From Lateolabrax maculatus (taxonomy: Eukaryota > Chordata > Actinopteri > Acropomatiformes > Lateolabracidae): 64,000 nt of DNA. The notes under the pieces are model-generated. The model saw nothing but the letters and a program-made list of their open reading frames with translations, was not told the DNA's origin and did not search any database. Made by a program: the position numbers and the translations under genes. The DNA lies in contig CM062219.1 of the NCBI GenBank assembly GCA_031216445.1, positions 12,555,001 to 12,619,000 on the forward strand. Direction: 5' to 3'. How positions within the stretch are numbered: position 1 is the first letter of the stretch; each line of letters opens with the position of its first letter. This document shows, piece after piece, positions 51,676 through 62,094 of this stretch.

Positions 51676-53217
51676 ATGCAGAGAGCGGGGAGTCTGGTGC
51701 CTCTGCTGGTCCTGGGGACAGCCTGGATCCTGCAAGCGGTTCCTGCGCTCCCAGAACCTCTTATCCTCACACAGGAGGGCTTTGATCTGGGCCGGGTGAG
51801 TGGCTGACACCCAGGTTTTCTCTACTTTATTTATATATGACAAATATTACTATTTCCATCTTTTAGTTGTTTGCTGAAGAGGAATTCTTTCACATCCAAG
51901 TTAGCCACTTTCTGTACCTTTTAATAGCCACTGAACTAATTCAACTGGGGATGGACATTATCACTAACACTACTGTACATTTCTGGGGGATCATTTCACC
52001 ATATGCAAATGCTTTTGTTCAGTTAATAGTTCTGTGTTCCTTGCAGTTCATGGGGAAGTGGTATGAGGTAGCAGTGGTTTCTACTTGTCCTCACTACATG
52101 AGGCGCAAGAGGGGAAACCCTGTCATTGTTGCACTGGAGCTGCAACATGTTGCCCCTGGGGGCAACTTCACAGTGTCAGCCACTGGCTTCAGGTCAGACT
52201 CACATGCATACTTGTAGACACACAGTTTAGTATGCATTATAGCCAATGCTGTATTTACGTGTGTGTGTGTGTGTATCTGCATGTAGGAATGGTTCATGTC
52301 AGCAGATGTCTACAGATTATGGTTTGACCAACACTCCAGGACGATTCTTCCACCATGTTGCAAGTACTTTTCTCTAGCGTTTTTCCTCTCCCAATCTTTG
52401 TTATCTAACTGTACATTCTGTCCCATTTAGTAAACTTAAAAGTAGAAAGCTTGGTACACTTACATGTGTTTACAAATCTGTCATGCAATGTACAGTATTG
52501 TTAACACTTTCCTTTCTGCAGGGTTCGGCGCAGATGTTGATTCCTTCGTGGTTGATACCAACTATGATGAGTATGCAATGATGCTTCTGCTGAGCACAGA
52601 GAAACCATCAGGAAATAAAACCACCACAGTCAAGCTTTATAGTGAGTGATGATTTTTGAATCTATCAATGTTAAGTTGTTGTATGTGTTGTTTTTCACTC
52701 AATGTATGCATCAGTCTGTGTAACGTTAATTCTGTTTTCTTCTGTCTTCTTCAGGTCGAACTGTGAATGTGAGGCCTGCTGTGCTGGACAACTTTAAAAC
52801 ACTGGTCAGACAACATGGTATGGGTGATGACACCATCATCATGAATCAGAGCAAAGGTACAAACACAGACGCACACACATTCAAGCAAATCACAAAAATG
52901 ATGATTGCACTCTGCATTCCTTGTTTTTTTTTGACACACGGAGATAAATGTTGTCTTTGTGAGGAACAGAACCCCTCTTTCCATCTTGCCGTATCCCAGA
53001 TGAGCAGGTGACAAAGCACGTCACTCCTCAGCCTCAGGTACGTGCTTCACACCGTGATGTGCTGAAATGATATTTTGCATACTGAAACCACAGACCTGTT
53101 TGTTCAGTCACCAGTTGTGGGTACCTTGTGTGTCTATCATTCGGATTTTTTGTTCCCAAGAGGTCTGTGGTGAAACCTGTGGTTCCTGCACAAAAGGAGG
53201 ATGCTGGTAATATCTGA
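51676..53217 (+). CDS. AMBP-like gene A: alpha-1-microglobulin-type lipocalin without bikunin, 219 aa
   Basis: Coding exons: 51676-51795, 52047-52192, 52287-52363, 52522-52641, 52755-52856, 53000-53037, 53161-53217; the frame closes at 220 codons. Signal peptide about 1-22. The lipocalin GxW motif is FMGKWYEV at 41-48; DTNYDEYAM is at 126-134; KLYSR is in 152-156. STCP at 52-55 keeps the reactive Cys of alpha-1-microglobulin (Cys34). Cys93 matches Cys72, but its partner (Cys169) is missing because exon 6 lacks the GDCVPG phrase, so the mature protein has two cysteines. Four sequons lie at N80, N90, N146 and N185. Exon 7 aligns with the AMBP linker exon but lacks the R-x-K-R site and stops at TGA, four bases before a donor-like GTGAGA. 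No Kunitz exon follows. A secreted, heavily glycosylated carrier is likely; the ligand is unknown. Gene B lies 1 kb downstream. Confidence 0.85.
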
Positions 53218-53539
53218 CCAGGTGAGAGGACAAGTGACACATTACATTAACACTGATCAGTGTTTAATTGAGGGTATTTTTTTGTCCCCACATATTCAAT
53301 GTCTTTGGCATTTCATTTTATTTTGGGGGAGTATGTTTTGCTTTTATCAGACAGACTCATCTCTCATCTCTCTCTACAGTAGAGAGATGAGGGGAGAGAA
53401 ATGTAGAATGACATTGCCCCGGCCGGCAAAACAGTGACGCTGCAGTTCATGGTTGGTGCTTTGTACACCATCAGGGCACCCCATCCTTGGCATTTTACTA
53501 CAGCTAATTAACTACAGCAGGCATTTTCTGTTACATTCT

Positions 53540-53610
53540 GCCCATTGCCATTGTCTACCTGTCAATCAGATGCCGTCAGACTTTTCCACCTCCCCCAGTC
53601 ACCTGACTCT
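53540..53610. repeat. Short segment resembling the solo LTR at 59327-59860
   Basis: The phrase CAGATGCCGTCAGACTTTTC and the CACCTGA that follows resemble the LTR segment near 59397-59435. The same segment is present in copy 2 near 62400-62460. It is probably an old fragment of the same LTR family inserted before the duplication. Confidence 0.35.
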
Positions 53611-53751
53611 CACATCCAGCCTCTCCCTGGTGCCCTGAAGTGATCCCTTTCTGTCTGCATTTTGGTCCTTCCCTTGTTGCTTTGTATCCACCAGTGTGAC
53701 ATTTTCACCCCAAGCCTTTTTATTTCAAAACCTACACACACTCTAAAGCAT

Positions 53752-54257
53752 GCAACTATGTGCATACAATGATATTACAGATGATATTTAATGATATATT
53801 GTCTTGATTGATTATCTATTAATTAATCATGGGGGGAATTCTTCTGTGGGTCCTTCTAATGCAGAATGGGCCGGTGCTCTTTGGATGAAAGCCATAGCTG
53901 AGGCCTAAGAAGGAAATGTATTGGACGTCTTGATGAATATGCAATGTCATTTAAATGCTTTTTGGCTTTCTGTACATGCATATAACAATACAGGATAATA
54001 AAAAAAACATGTAGTTGTTACTCATTAGTCTCTCAGATCATGACATGCATTGATTTTCTGAAGTCCAATGTTTAAGTGGTCAGCTGCCCAGACAAAGCGA
54101 GGGCATGTTGTCCAGCCACTACATACAAAACATAGGTCAATGCCCTGTTGAGAGGGGGTGTAAGAAACTGTGGCAAAAAGGTGGCCCTTTCCTGGGATTC
54201 ATAGTCGAAGACTTCATTGTCTCCTCTCAAAGACGTGTGGACGGACAGGCTGATAGG
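53752..54257 (+). promoter_or_regulatory. ambp: Promoter region of AMBP gene B
   Basis: This 500-bp segment precedes the B start codon and is also present before B' (63070-63612). It shares GCATTGATT…CTGAAGTCCA with the region about 220 bp upstream of gene A, suggesting a common promoter ancestry. A 60-bp part present before B' is missing here at 54100/54101, and with it the HNF4-like 13-mer. Confidence 0.45.
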
Positions 54258-57200
54258 ATGCAAAAAGCAGTGATTCTGGTTTCCTTGCTGGTCCTGGGGT
54301 GGACCTGGACCCTCCAGGGGCTCCCTGTACTCCCAGAACCTCTGTACTCCACGCAGGAGAACTTTGATCTGGCCCGGGTGAGTTGTTGAGTTCTGCAGTC
54401 TTGCGTGTTAGTTTTCCTCTTTAACATTGTTTTGCATTTATTTAAATTTCGAACTACAGATTTCAAACTACGGATTGTTCTTCCGCCTTTTGTATAATTT
54501 GTGTATGCATTCTGTTTGCATGAACCGCAAAATTGCATATACTTCCCACACTGTAACGATACAAAGCCTGTTGAGAATCAGAGTACTCCTTTAAGTACTC
54601 ATAAATAAGTATTACAGAGGTCTGAGTGAATGTCCTTTATGAACACCTCTCTGAAATGTTAAGTGTGATGAGAAATAGCTTTTGTTAAAACAAATACGCT
54701 ATAAGATATATTGAAAAATCTTGGAATATTTTGATTTATGTTTTTATATTTTCATTTTGTCACATCTGTACTGTTATAGCACTTTGTAAATGTGTCTTTA
54801 AATAAAGTGGGTTAAACCTCTTTTTTGTTGTTGTTGGTCTGGTATACTGAATCAAAAGCACCTATTTCAGTCATAACCTTTATGTGTATTATGTTATGCT
54901 CTTTCTAACAGTTTTTGGGAACATGGCATGATGTTGCCATGGCAAGTACATGCCAACATGTACAAAGTCACAGGGCAAGTGCAGCCATTGGTAAACTAGT
55001 ACTGCAGAGAGGCACCACTGAAAACAAACTCAAGGCAACACGAACTGTACTCAGGTTCGTAAGAAGTGTGTGCATCACACACTTACACACAAACACACTA
55101 ATGCACAAAAATGTATCAAAATACATTGAAAGTTAGAAATACTTTCTCCTCAATTACAATAAAATAAGAAAATACTTATTTTCATCCTTAACACTCTTTA
55201 AACTTTGACTCCCTCTAAACAATTTCATCCTGAAAAACTATTTAGGAAATTTGGTTTATCCAAGATTATGAAATATCAGGAAAGAAAACATGAAAAGTAA
55301 TTTAAAAACGCATTTATATATTATATATTTCACAATGCAGTTTTAGTTAGTTTGTAGATTCAGATTATTAAAATATAATCACCTAATAAATTAAGCTGAA
55401 TTAGTGTAGATTTAGTTACCCGACAGTAGGCCTATACAAAGTCATTAAAATAAGCCCCACCTTTACCAGCTGCAACATTAGTTCTTTCAGCATTAATAAT
55501 TCCATAATATTATTCTGAAATGTATTATTCTGTATAATTCAGTTTTTTTACTGTTGGTAATTTAAGTATATTTTGATGCTAATACATATGTACTTTTACT
55601 TAAGTAACATTTTGAATGCGTGACTTGGTATTGCTACTTTTAATTAACTAAAAGGTCTGATTACATCTTTCCAACACCAGTAAAATTTAAAGATCAGAGT
55701 GCTGAGTCTGTGTTTTACAGATTACTGATATATTCTGCACAGATTCATTAATATGAACACACAGTTTCTTTCTAAGTTACTCTTTCTGTATCTGCAGACA
55801 TGGAACATGTAAGGAGATGTCTGTGGACTATGAGTCGACCACCACACCAGGACGATTCTTCTACCATATTGCAAGTACGTCTCTCTCCCGTCTCCTCCTG
55901 TATAAGTTTTACAGTGGTTCAGTTCGTGTTGTCCATGAAGTTTTAACAGATATTATATGTTTTCCTGTCTTTTCAACAGAGTGGCAGGCAGATGTGGATG
56001 CCTACGTGGTTCACACGAACTACAATGAGTATGCAATAGTGATAATGAGCAAACAGAAAACATCAGGGGATAAGAGCACCGCAGTTAAGCTTTACAGTGA
56101 GTAAACACTCCCCATAGATGCACTGTCACATTTCATTATCTTATTTATTTATTTTTATACTAATTGTTAGCGAACCTGAACACATCCCTGTACCTCAAAT
56201 TCTTTCTAAAGTTTTTTTTTTACATTTGCTTCATCGAAATGACTCTGTCCTCTTCAGGTCGAACTATGGCTGTGAGAGCCACCGTCCTGAATGACTTCAA
56301 AACACTGGTCAGACAACAGGGAATGAGTGATGACACTATTATCATCATGCAGGACAAAGGTACAACACAGACACACAGATTATCGCACGTAGTTACACTA
56401 ACACACCTCTATGAAACATTAAGACAATACTTTAATCAAGATACATCTTCATGAAACAGTCCAGATCTTTATTGTCCTACAAAAAGAAATTATTTTAAAA
56501 CATATCTATAAAACATACACAATAAAATCACAATAAGACAGGTAAAGACATTGAAAGAGTACATTGTTTGGCTACAAAATGTATGTGTTTCTAAAAACCA
56601 TGGTTTCATTTAATCTCTTTGCAGGTGACTGTGTTCCTGGGCAGCAGGTGGCAGAGCCTACAGCTCAGCCTGAGCCTCAGGTAGACAAAATATATTAAAT
56701 TATTTCTAACCTCTCTTTATATTTTCATTTAGACACAGTTTAACAAAATCAATAAATGTAATATATTTTAGTTATTATTTTATTATTTTTGTTGAGTGAT
56801 TTAAATCCTCTCTGCTTTAACTTAAACAAATTGCTTATAAATCCCTTTTGGCAGTAATTAGTACTAATAATAGTGGTAGCAGAAGTAGCTGCAGTAAATT
56901 TGTATAGTGATGCCTGAAATAAGAATAAGAAATAAGCTTCTGCTGTGCTCTCAGTGGAAGACTAACATAATTTAATAGTAAAACAGTGTAAATGTGGTAT
57001 AAGAAGTTATATGTTTAAGCCTAATGTTAAAACTAAAACTTATGGATTTTCCTCAGGTACAACTACAGAACTATTGGCAGCAGAATTTATGCATTTTATA
57101 TAACAAGTCATTGCACTCACTGTAAAAAATCCCTAACCATTGTGAAAGGGACTTTTAAAATACCGATGCACTAATGTGGACATTGTATTTAACGTGGTTG

Positions 57201-58529
57201 TTTTACAAGACAAATGCTGGAACTATACAAAAATGTTGTTGCTATCCCAAATGATTTTGAAATGGGCTAAGGCTACATTTAAGGGGAATATTTGGGGTTC
57301 AGGTGGCTTTGTATCTCTAACTGAGTCGGTCTGTGGCTGTGTTTCAGCGGATGAAGAGATATGTGGTGCCAAGTTTAGCTGATGATGCACCTTTTTTCAA
57401 TGGAACCGGTAAGTGATCAGCTTACTCAGTTGAATAACGACATACCCTGATCAATTAGATATTATTGTACAGCACAACAGATGTTGTAAGTAATGGGTAT
57501 TATCCTTCCTTGTGCAATCTCTCTCCCCTGTAGAGGCCTGTAAAGCAGCACCAGAGAAAGGGCCATGTTCTGGGATGCACCGCCGCTACTACTACAACTC
57601 CTCCTCAATGAGCTGTGAGGTCTTCAAGTATGGAGGGTGTATGGGCAACCAGAACAACTTTGTTAGTGAGAGAGAGTGTCTGCAGCGATGTCGCACAGAA
57701 GGTGAAGAGCGAAATATGACACACAATATCTGTATATGGGATTATTATACAATACATGCAGCATCAATATTTTTTACCCATTGCCAGTTGCCAGTGCAAT
57801 ATTTTGGATTTTTCTGATTTGTTTGCATTTCAACCTTTTTTTTTCTTTTTTTTTTTTCAAACTTGGAATGGTCGTTTTCCCATATACAACTAACTTCTGT
57901 TGGGATTGAGCAGGAGATGTAGTTGCAGTTGCAGCCACGGGGTGGTGAAAGATGGTGAGATGATAATGGAGATATAAAGAAATACGGAAACACAGACAGG
58001 GATACATCTAGATGACCCAGTCCACAGCCTCAGATACCATTGGAGAAAGAATTCTGGCATAATTGCTGAAACCTTATGTCCCCACAAGGAAAACTTGGTG
58101 AAACAGCCTGTACAGCTCGTATGTTTTCATGCAAACTGCACAGAGATGGGCACAAATACGTCAAAAAGTATCTTGTTATAAATTACAAGTAGTTGGTCAT
58201 CAAATGTATCAAAATAAAATACAAAATACTGGTATGAGAAATGTATTTAATTCAAATACAAGTAATTTGTCATTTGAAATTACATTAAATACTGTATTTT
58301 AACTATTTCAAATACACAAATACAAGCTCTTTAAGTGTTGTTGTTTTTTTACAAATGACAAAAGAGTCAATAGTCATTAAATATGTATTTTAAATACATA
58401 AAATTGAAATTCTGCCCATCTATGCAAATGCAACAGTAAAAAACACACCAAATCTCCACCCACACATGATAAAACCATTTAATGTATTTGTGCTCCTTTA
58501 CAGACACAGAGCTCCTGAAAGCAGTCTGA
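54258..58529 (+). CDS. ambp: AMBP with alpha-1-microglobulin and a single Kunitz domain, 289 aa
   Basis: Coding exons: 54258-54377, 54912-55054, 55798-55874, 55980-56096, 56258-56359, 56625-56680, 57348-57408, 57534-57701, 58504-58529; the frame closes at 290 codons. AMBP is made in liver as a precursor, cut into the lipocalin alpha-1-microglobulin and the inhibitor bikunin. Signal peptide about 1-22; lipocalin motifs FLGTWHDV (41-48) and HTNYNEYA; Cys54 is the free cysteine; Cys92 and Cys189 (in GDCVPG) form the expected disulfide. Furin-type site R206-M-K-R209. One Kunitz domain spans 228-278 with cysteines 228, 237, 253, 261, 274 and 278; the P1 residue is Ser238, where human domain 1 has Met. 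Canonical bikunin has two Kunitz domains; here exon 8 joins directly to a short tail exon (DTELLKAV). No Ser-Gly chondroitin sulfate site is seen in the 16-residue linker, but a sequon (N223-G-T) is. The exon 2 donor (AG|GTTCGT) is weak. Confidence 0.88.
55430..55680. mobile_element. hAT-like MITE fragment in AMBP intron 2
   Basis: Contains AAGCCCCACCTTTACCAGCT, TATTTTGATGCTAATAC and ACTTTTACTTAAGTAAC, then CTTTCCAACACCAG at the right end, matching a widespread fish MITE family. It may belong to the same family as 45083-45320. The left terminus is not clear. Confidence 0.55.
58142..58423. mobile_element. MITE with AGATGGGCA termini in AMBP intron 8
   Basis: The left end AGAGATGGGCA and the right end TGCCCATCTAT are inverted repeats. 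The interior is rich in AAATAC/GTATTT. The flanks ATGCAAACTGCA and ATGCAAATGCA look like an imperfect target-site duplication. It occupies about one third of the intron where the second Kunitz exon would be expected. Confidence 0.65.
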
Positions 58530-58607
58530 GTGAGCCAAGGAAACGTCGCTGCTCATCTGAACTCATCATCATCAGATGCAACATAAACCAGCATTTCATC
58601 AGGCCAC

Positions 58608-58613
58608 AATAAA
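58608..58613 (+). terminator. Poly(A) signal of AMBP gene B
   Basis: AATAAA 79 bases after the stop codon. Confidence 0.7.
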
Positions 58614-58699
58614 GAAACATGATTTTGTTTCAACACTCACAAAATATGTGAAGCTGTATCACAACGGATGGCCAATAAAATAAGTCATTAGTGTGTTTG

Positions 58700-59326
58700 T
58701 CTGGTGTGTCATGTTTGTTACTGTTATTTATTAGGGCTCAAGAACCGAAGGAAGGGCCCTAAGTTGTACTTGGCCCTAAGAAGGGCGCGAAGCCTTATTG
58801 AAATGCAAGTGTAACAGAGTTTGTATAGTATGTGATTCCACTCACTCATTCTTTTAGGCCTATATGTAAAATGCGCAGTTTTAATACGTTGCCGGTTTAA
58901 TGAAAGACGTGCCCGAGTGTGCCATGTGAGCTGCCTGTAACTTAGACTGACCAGTGCACCAGTGCACAATGCATGGTCGAGGCGTTGCTTGAACCAGCCG
59001 GTTACAGTGAGGTGTAACTGAGCATGGTTACACCTTCATGTTTCCAGCGGATCATCTTCAGCCACAGTATGACCACGGACTACCACTGTAACTACACTGA
59101 GGTGTGTATTTGGTTTCATTTCTCCGTGTTGTGTTTGATTTATCACAAAAAGGGGTGAATTTGGAAAAAATATTTTATTCACAGATAATTTGGGATTTTG
59201 TTTTGTAGTGGTTAAGTTTTAGTTGGTGGTGAGGCCTACTCTTCTGGTCAGTTCATGTGCTATTCTGGCTCTAACATTTATCTTTTATTTAAATGCAGCA
59301 TTTTGTCTTTCCCTTTATTTAACCTG
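58700..59326. other. Spacer after AMBP gene B
   Basis: No coding exon is supported. The segment near 58731-58800 (TATTAGGGCTCAAGAACC and a second GGCCCTAAG unit) looks repeat-derived but is not assigned. Confidence 0.45.
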
Positions 59327-59865
59327 TGTCATGATCTGTCTGTCACTCCTGGACTCTTGCTCTGTTCCCCTCACCTGCCATTCCCTCACCTTCCACCAGA
59401 TGCCCTCTGACTTTCCTTCCTTCCCCATCACCTGATTGCCCCACCCATCTACACACCTGTCTCCACTCTCCTCTCAGCCACTCCGTCCTCGTCAGCTTCA
59501 CTCCTTTCACCTGTCTCTACTCAGCAATTAGCCAGTGATATATACTAGTTCATTTCCCTGGTCAGTTGTCAGATCCTTTTGTTTGTTTGTTTGGTTGTTT
59601 CTTTGTTGGCTTGTTCGGTGGTGTGTGTCTTGTTCCCTGGTTCTGGTTCTTGTGTCGGTTCTAGCCACCCTGTTATGGATTATTCACTTGCCTGTTTTTT
59701 GGATATATCTGTTTGCCCGGTTTCCCATTTTTGTTACCTGCCTGCTCTGGACTCTGCACCTCATCTCAAGTGAATAAAACTCCAATCAGCATACCTGCCG
59801 GTCTCCTCTCCTCTCTGCGCTTGGGTCCTATATTTGCCAAACGGTTAACTCACCGTGACAACCTG
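59322..59865 (+). mobile_element. Solo LTR (59327-59860) with 5-bp target-site duplication
   Basis: The 534-bp segment begins TGTCATGATC and ends CCGTGACA, so its termini are the short inverted repeat TGTCA…TGACA. It is flanked on both sides by ACCTG (59322-59326 and 59861-59865). An internal AATAAA is at 59773-59778 and a TATA-like GATATATACTAG lies near 59537. No gag or pol frames flank it. A Ty3/Gypsy-type or endogenous-retrovirus-like LTR fits the TG…CA ends and 5-bp duplication; internal sequence would be needed to decide. Confidence 0.8.
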
Positions 59866-60089
59866 GTGGTTTTGTTCATTTAGTGATTGAGACATGGAGG
59901 GTGGTAAAGTTTTCAGTGACATTCACCCCAATACCAACATTTGGCAGGGGCAGGGCCAGACATTTGAATGTCATAGTTAGGTCTGAAGTCAAGGAGCCTG
60001 TGAGTTTTAGAGGGGATGGTCATGACACACATACTGGTCAGGAGTCTGAAGCTTTAATGGTGGCTTATATGAGAAAGAAAGGAATCCCT
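59866..60089. other. Unassigned spacer before the second duplicated block
   Basis: About 220 bp without recognised features. The open frame across it has no family resemblance. Homology with copy 1 begins at 60090. Confidence 0.5.
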
Positions 60090-60446
60090 CATAAATATTT
60101 CTCTATATGTTCAACCTAGTGCTAGCTAAGGCTAAATCTAATTATGTAGTCATATAATTCACATATGGTGATCAGGATATTGTAAGAAATTAGGCAAAAG
60201 CCACTATGTGTAGAATTAGGAAAATGTTGACTGTGTTGCCTTCTGTGGCAGTTTCCTAAAAGACACTGTGGCAGACAGCAATCCAGCCTTTTCCCTACTA
60301 ATTATCAGTGTTAAATTCTGGCTTGTATTGATTGACTGAAGTCCACTGATGCACTTCTGATTATGGACCAACAAATACACAATCACTTGGACACACTAGT
60401 GCGCACACTCAGGCCAAGACACACAAAGACAGATAAGTAGATAATC

Positions 60447-60459
60447 AGAACTTTGCTCT
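60447..60459. promoter_or_regulatory. HNF4-like DR1 site upstream of A'
   Basis: Same 13-mer AGAACTTTGCTCT as at 51572, about 95 bp before the A' start codon. Confidence 0.4.
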
Positions 60460-60550
60460 TTCAGTTTTAGGTTTTTTGTAATGTTGTGGGAGGGGGATTT
60501 ACAAAGCCCAAATAAGCATTGTGTCAGTTTGACCCAGAGAGGCTGGCAAG

Positions 60551-62094
60551 ATGCAGAGAGCGGGGAGTCTGGTGCCTCTGCTGGTCCTGGGGACAGCCTG
60601 GATCCTGCAAGCGGTTCCTGCGCTCCCAGAACCTCTTATCCTCACACAGGAGAGTTTTGATCTGGGCCGGGTGAGTGGCTGACACCCAGGTTTTCTCTAT
60701 TTTATTTATATATGACAAATATTACTATTTCCATCTTTTAGTTGTTTGCTGAAGAGGAATTCTTTCACATCCAAGTTAGCCACTTTCTGTACCTTTTAAT
60801 AGCCACTGAACTAATTCAACTGGGGATGGACATTATCACTAACACTACTGTACATTTCTGGGGGATCATTTTTCCATATGCAAATGCTTTTGTTCAGTTA
60901 ATAGTTCTGTGTTCCTTGCAGTTCATGGGGAAGTGGTATGAGGTAGCAGTGGTTTCTACTTGTCCTCACTACATGAGGCGCAAGAGGGGAAACCCTGTCA
61001 TTGTTGCACTGGAGCTGCAACATGTTGCCCCTGGGGGCAACTTCACAGTGTCAGCCACTGGCTTCAGGTCAGACTCACATGCATACTTGTAGACACACAG
61101 TTTAGTATTCATTATAGCCAATGCTGTATTTACGTGTGTGTGTGTGTGTATCTGCATGTAGGAATGGTTCATGTCAGCAGATGTCTACAGATTATGGTTT
61201 GACCAACACTCCAGGACGATTCTTCCACCATGTTGCAAGTACTTTTCTCTAGCGTCTTTCCTCTCCCAATCTTTGTTATCTAACTGTACATTCTGTCCCA
61301 TTTAGTAAACTTAAAAGTAGAAAGCTTGGTACACTTACATGTGTTTACAAATCTGTCATGCAATGTACAGTATTGTTAACACTTTCCTTTCTGCAGGGTT
61401 CGGCGCAGATGTTGATTCCTTCGTGGTTGATACCAACTATGATGAGTATGCAATGATGCTTCTGCTGAGCACAGAGAAACCATCAGGAAATAAAACCACC
61501 ACAGTCAAGCTTTATAGTGAGTGATGATTTTTGAATCTATCAATGTTAAGTTGTTGTATGTGTTGTTTTTCACTCAATGTATGCATCAGTCTGTGTAACG
61601 TTAATTCTGTTTTCTTCTGTCTTCTTCAGGTCGAACTGTGAATGTGAGGCCTGCTGTGCTGGACAACTTTAAAACACTGGTCAGACAACATGGTATGGGT
61701 GATGACACCATCATCATGAATCAGAGCAAAGGTACAAACACAGACGCACACACATTCAAGCAAATCACAAAAATGATGATTGCACTCTGCATTCCTTGTT
61801 TTTTTTTTGACACACGGAGATAAATGTTGTCTTTGTGAGGAACAGAACCCCTCTCTCCATCTTGCCGTATCCCAGATGAGCAGGTGACAAAGCACGTCAC
61901 TCCTCAGCCTCAGGTACGTGCTTCACACCGTGATGTGCTGAAATGATATTTTGCATACTGAAACCACAGACCTGTTTGTTCAGTCACCAGTTGTGGGTAC
62001 CTTGTGTGTCTATCATTCGAAATTTTTTGTTCCCAAGAGGTCTGTGGTGAAACCTGTGGTTCCTGCACAAAAGGAGGATGCTGGTAATATCTGA
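60551..62094 (+). CDS. AMBP-like gene A': alpha-1-microglobulin-type lipocalin, 219 aa (second copy)
   Basis: Coding exons: 60551-60670, 60922-61067, 61162-61238, 61397-61516, 61630-61731, 61876-61913, 62038-62094. The protein is the same as gene A except for one residue I can see, Gly35 to Ser in exon 1 (GGC to AGT). It therefore also lacks the Cys169 equivalent, the furin-type site and all Kunitz exons, and keeps Cys54, Cys93 and the four sequons. Unlike A, a downstream exon with a good acceptor (ag at 62677-62678) and an AATAAA at 62949 are present. That exon would be 3' UTR if exon 7 is included, or would encode a 19-residue acidic tail if exon 7 is skipped. Very recent duplication, gene conversion or an assembly duplicate could explain the identity. 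Confidence 0.85.

Larger units (their letters stand above)
51215..54436. repeat. Duplicated block, copy 1 (gene A, B promoter and B exon 1)
   Basis: This block matches 60090-63796 nearly base for base; exons of gene A are offset by 8875-8877. The copies differ by single substitutions, a deletion here of about 450 bp near 53752 (relative to 62626-63075) and a 60-bp deletion here at 54100/54101 (relative to 63396-63455). Both ends of the match are abrupt. Confidence 0.9.

Noticed and set aside
51676..53217. Gene A as a TBT-binding or saxitoxin/tetrodotoxin-binding type fish lipocalin
   Set aside because: Exon structure, the STCP motif and the AMBP-type exon 7 place it with alpha-1-microglobulin.
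57702..58503. Remnant of a second Kunitz domain
   Set aside because: I looked for a GPC…YGGC pattern in all frames and found none; only a MITE and AT-rich sequence are visible.
59535..59777. 80-codon hydrophobic open frame resembling a membrane protein
   Set aside because: It lies wholly inside the solo LTR; the hydrophobicity reflects T-rich LTR sequence.
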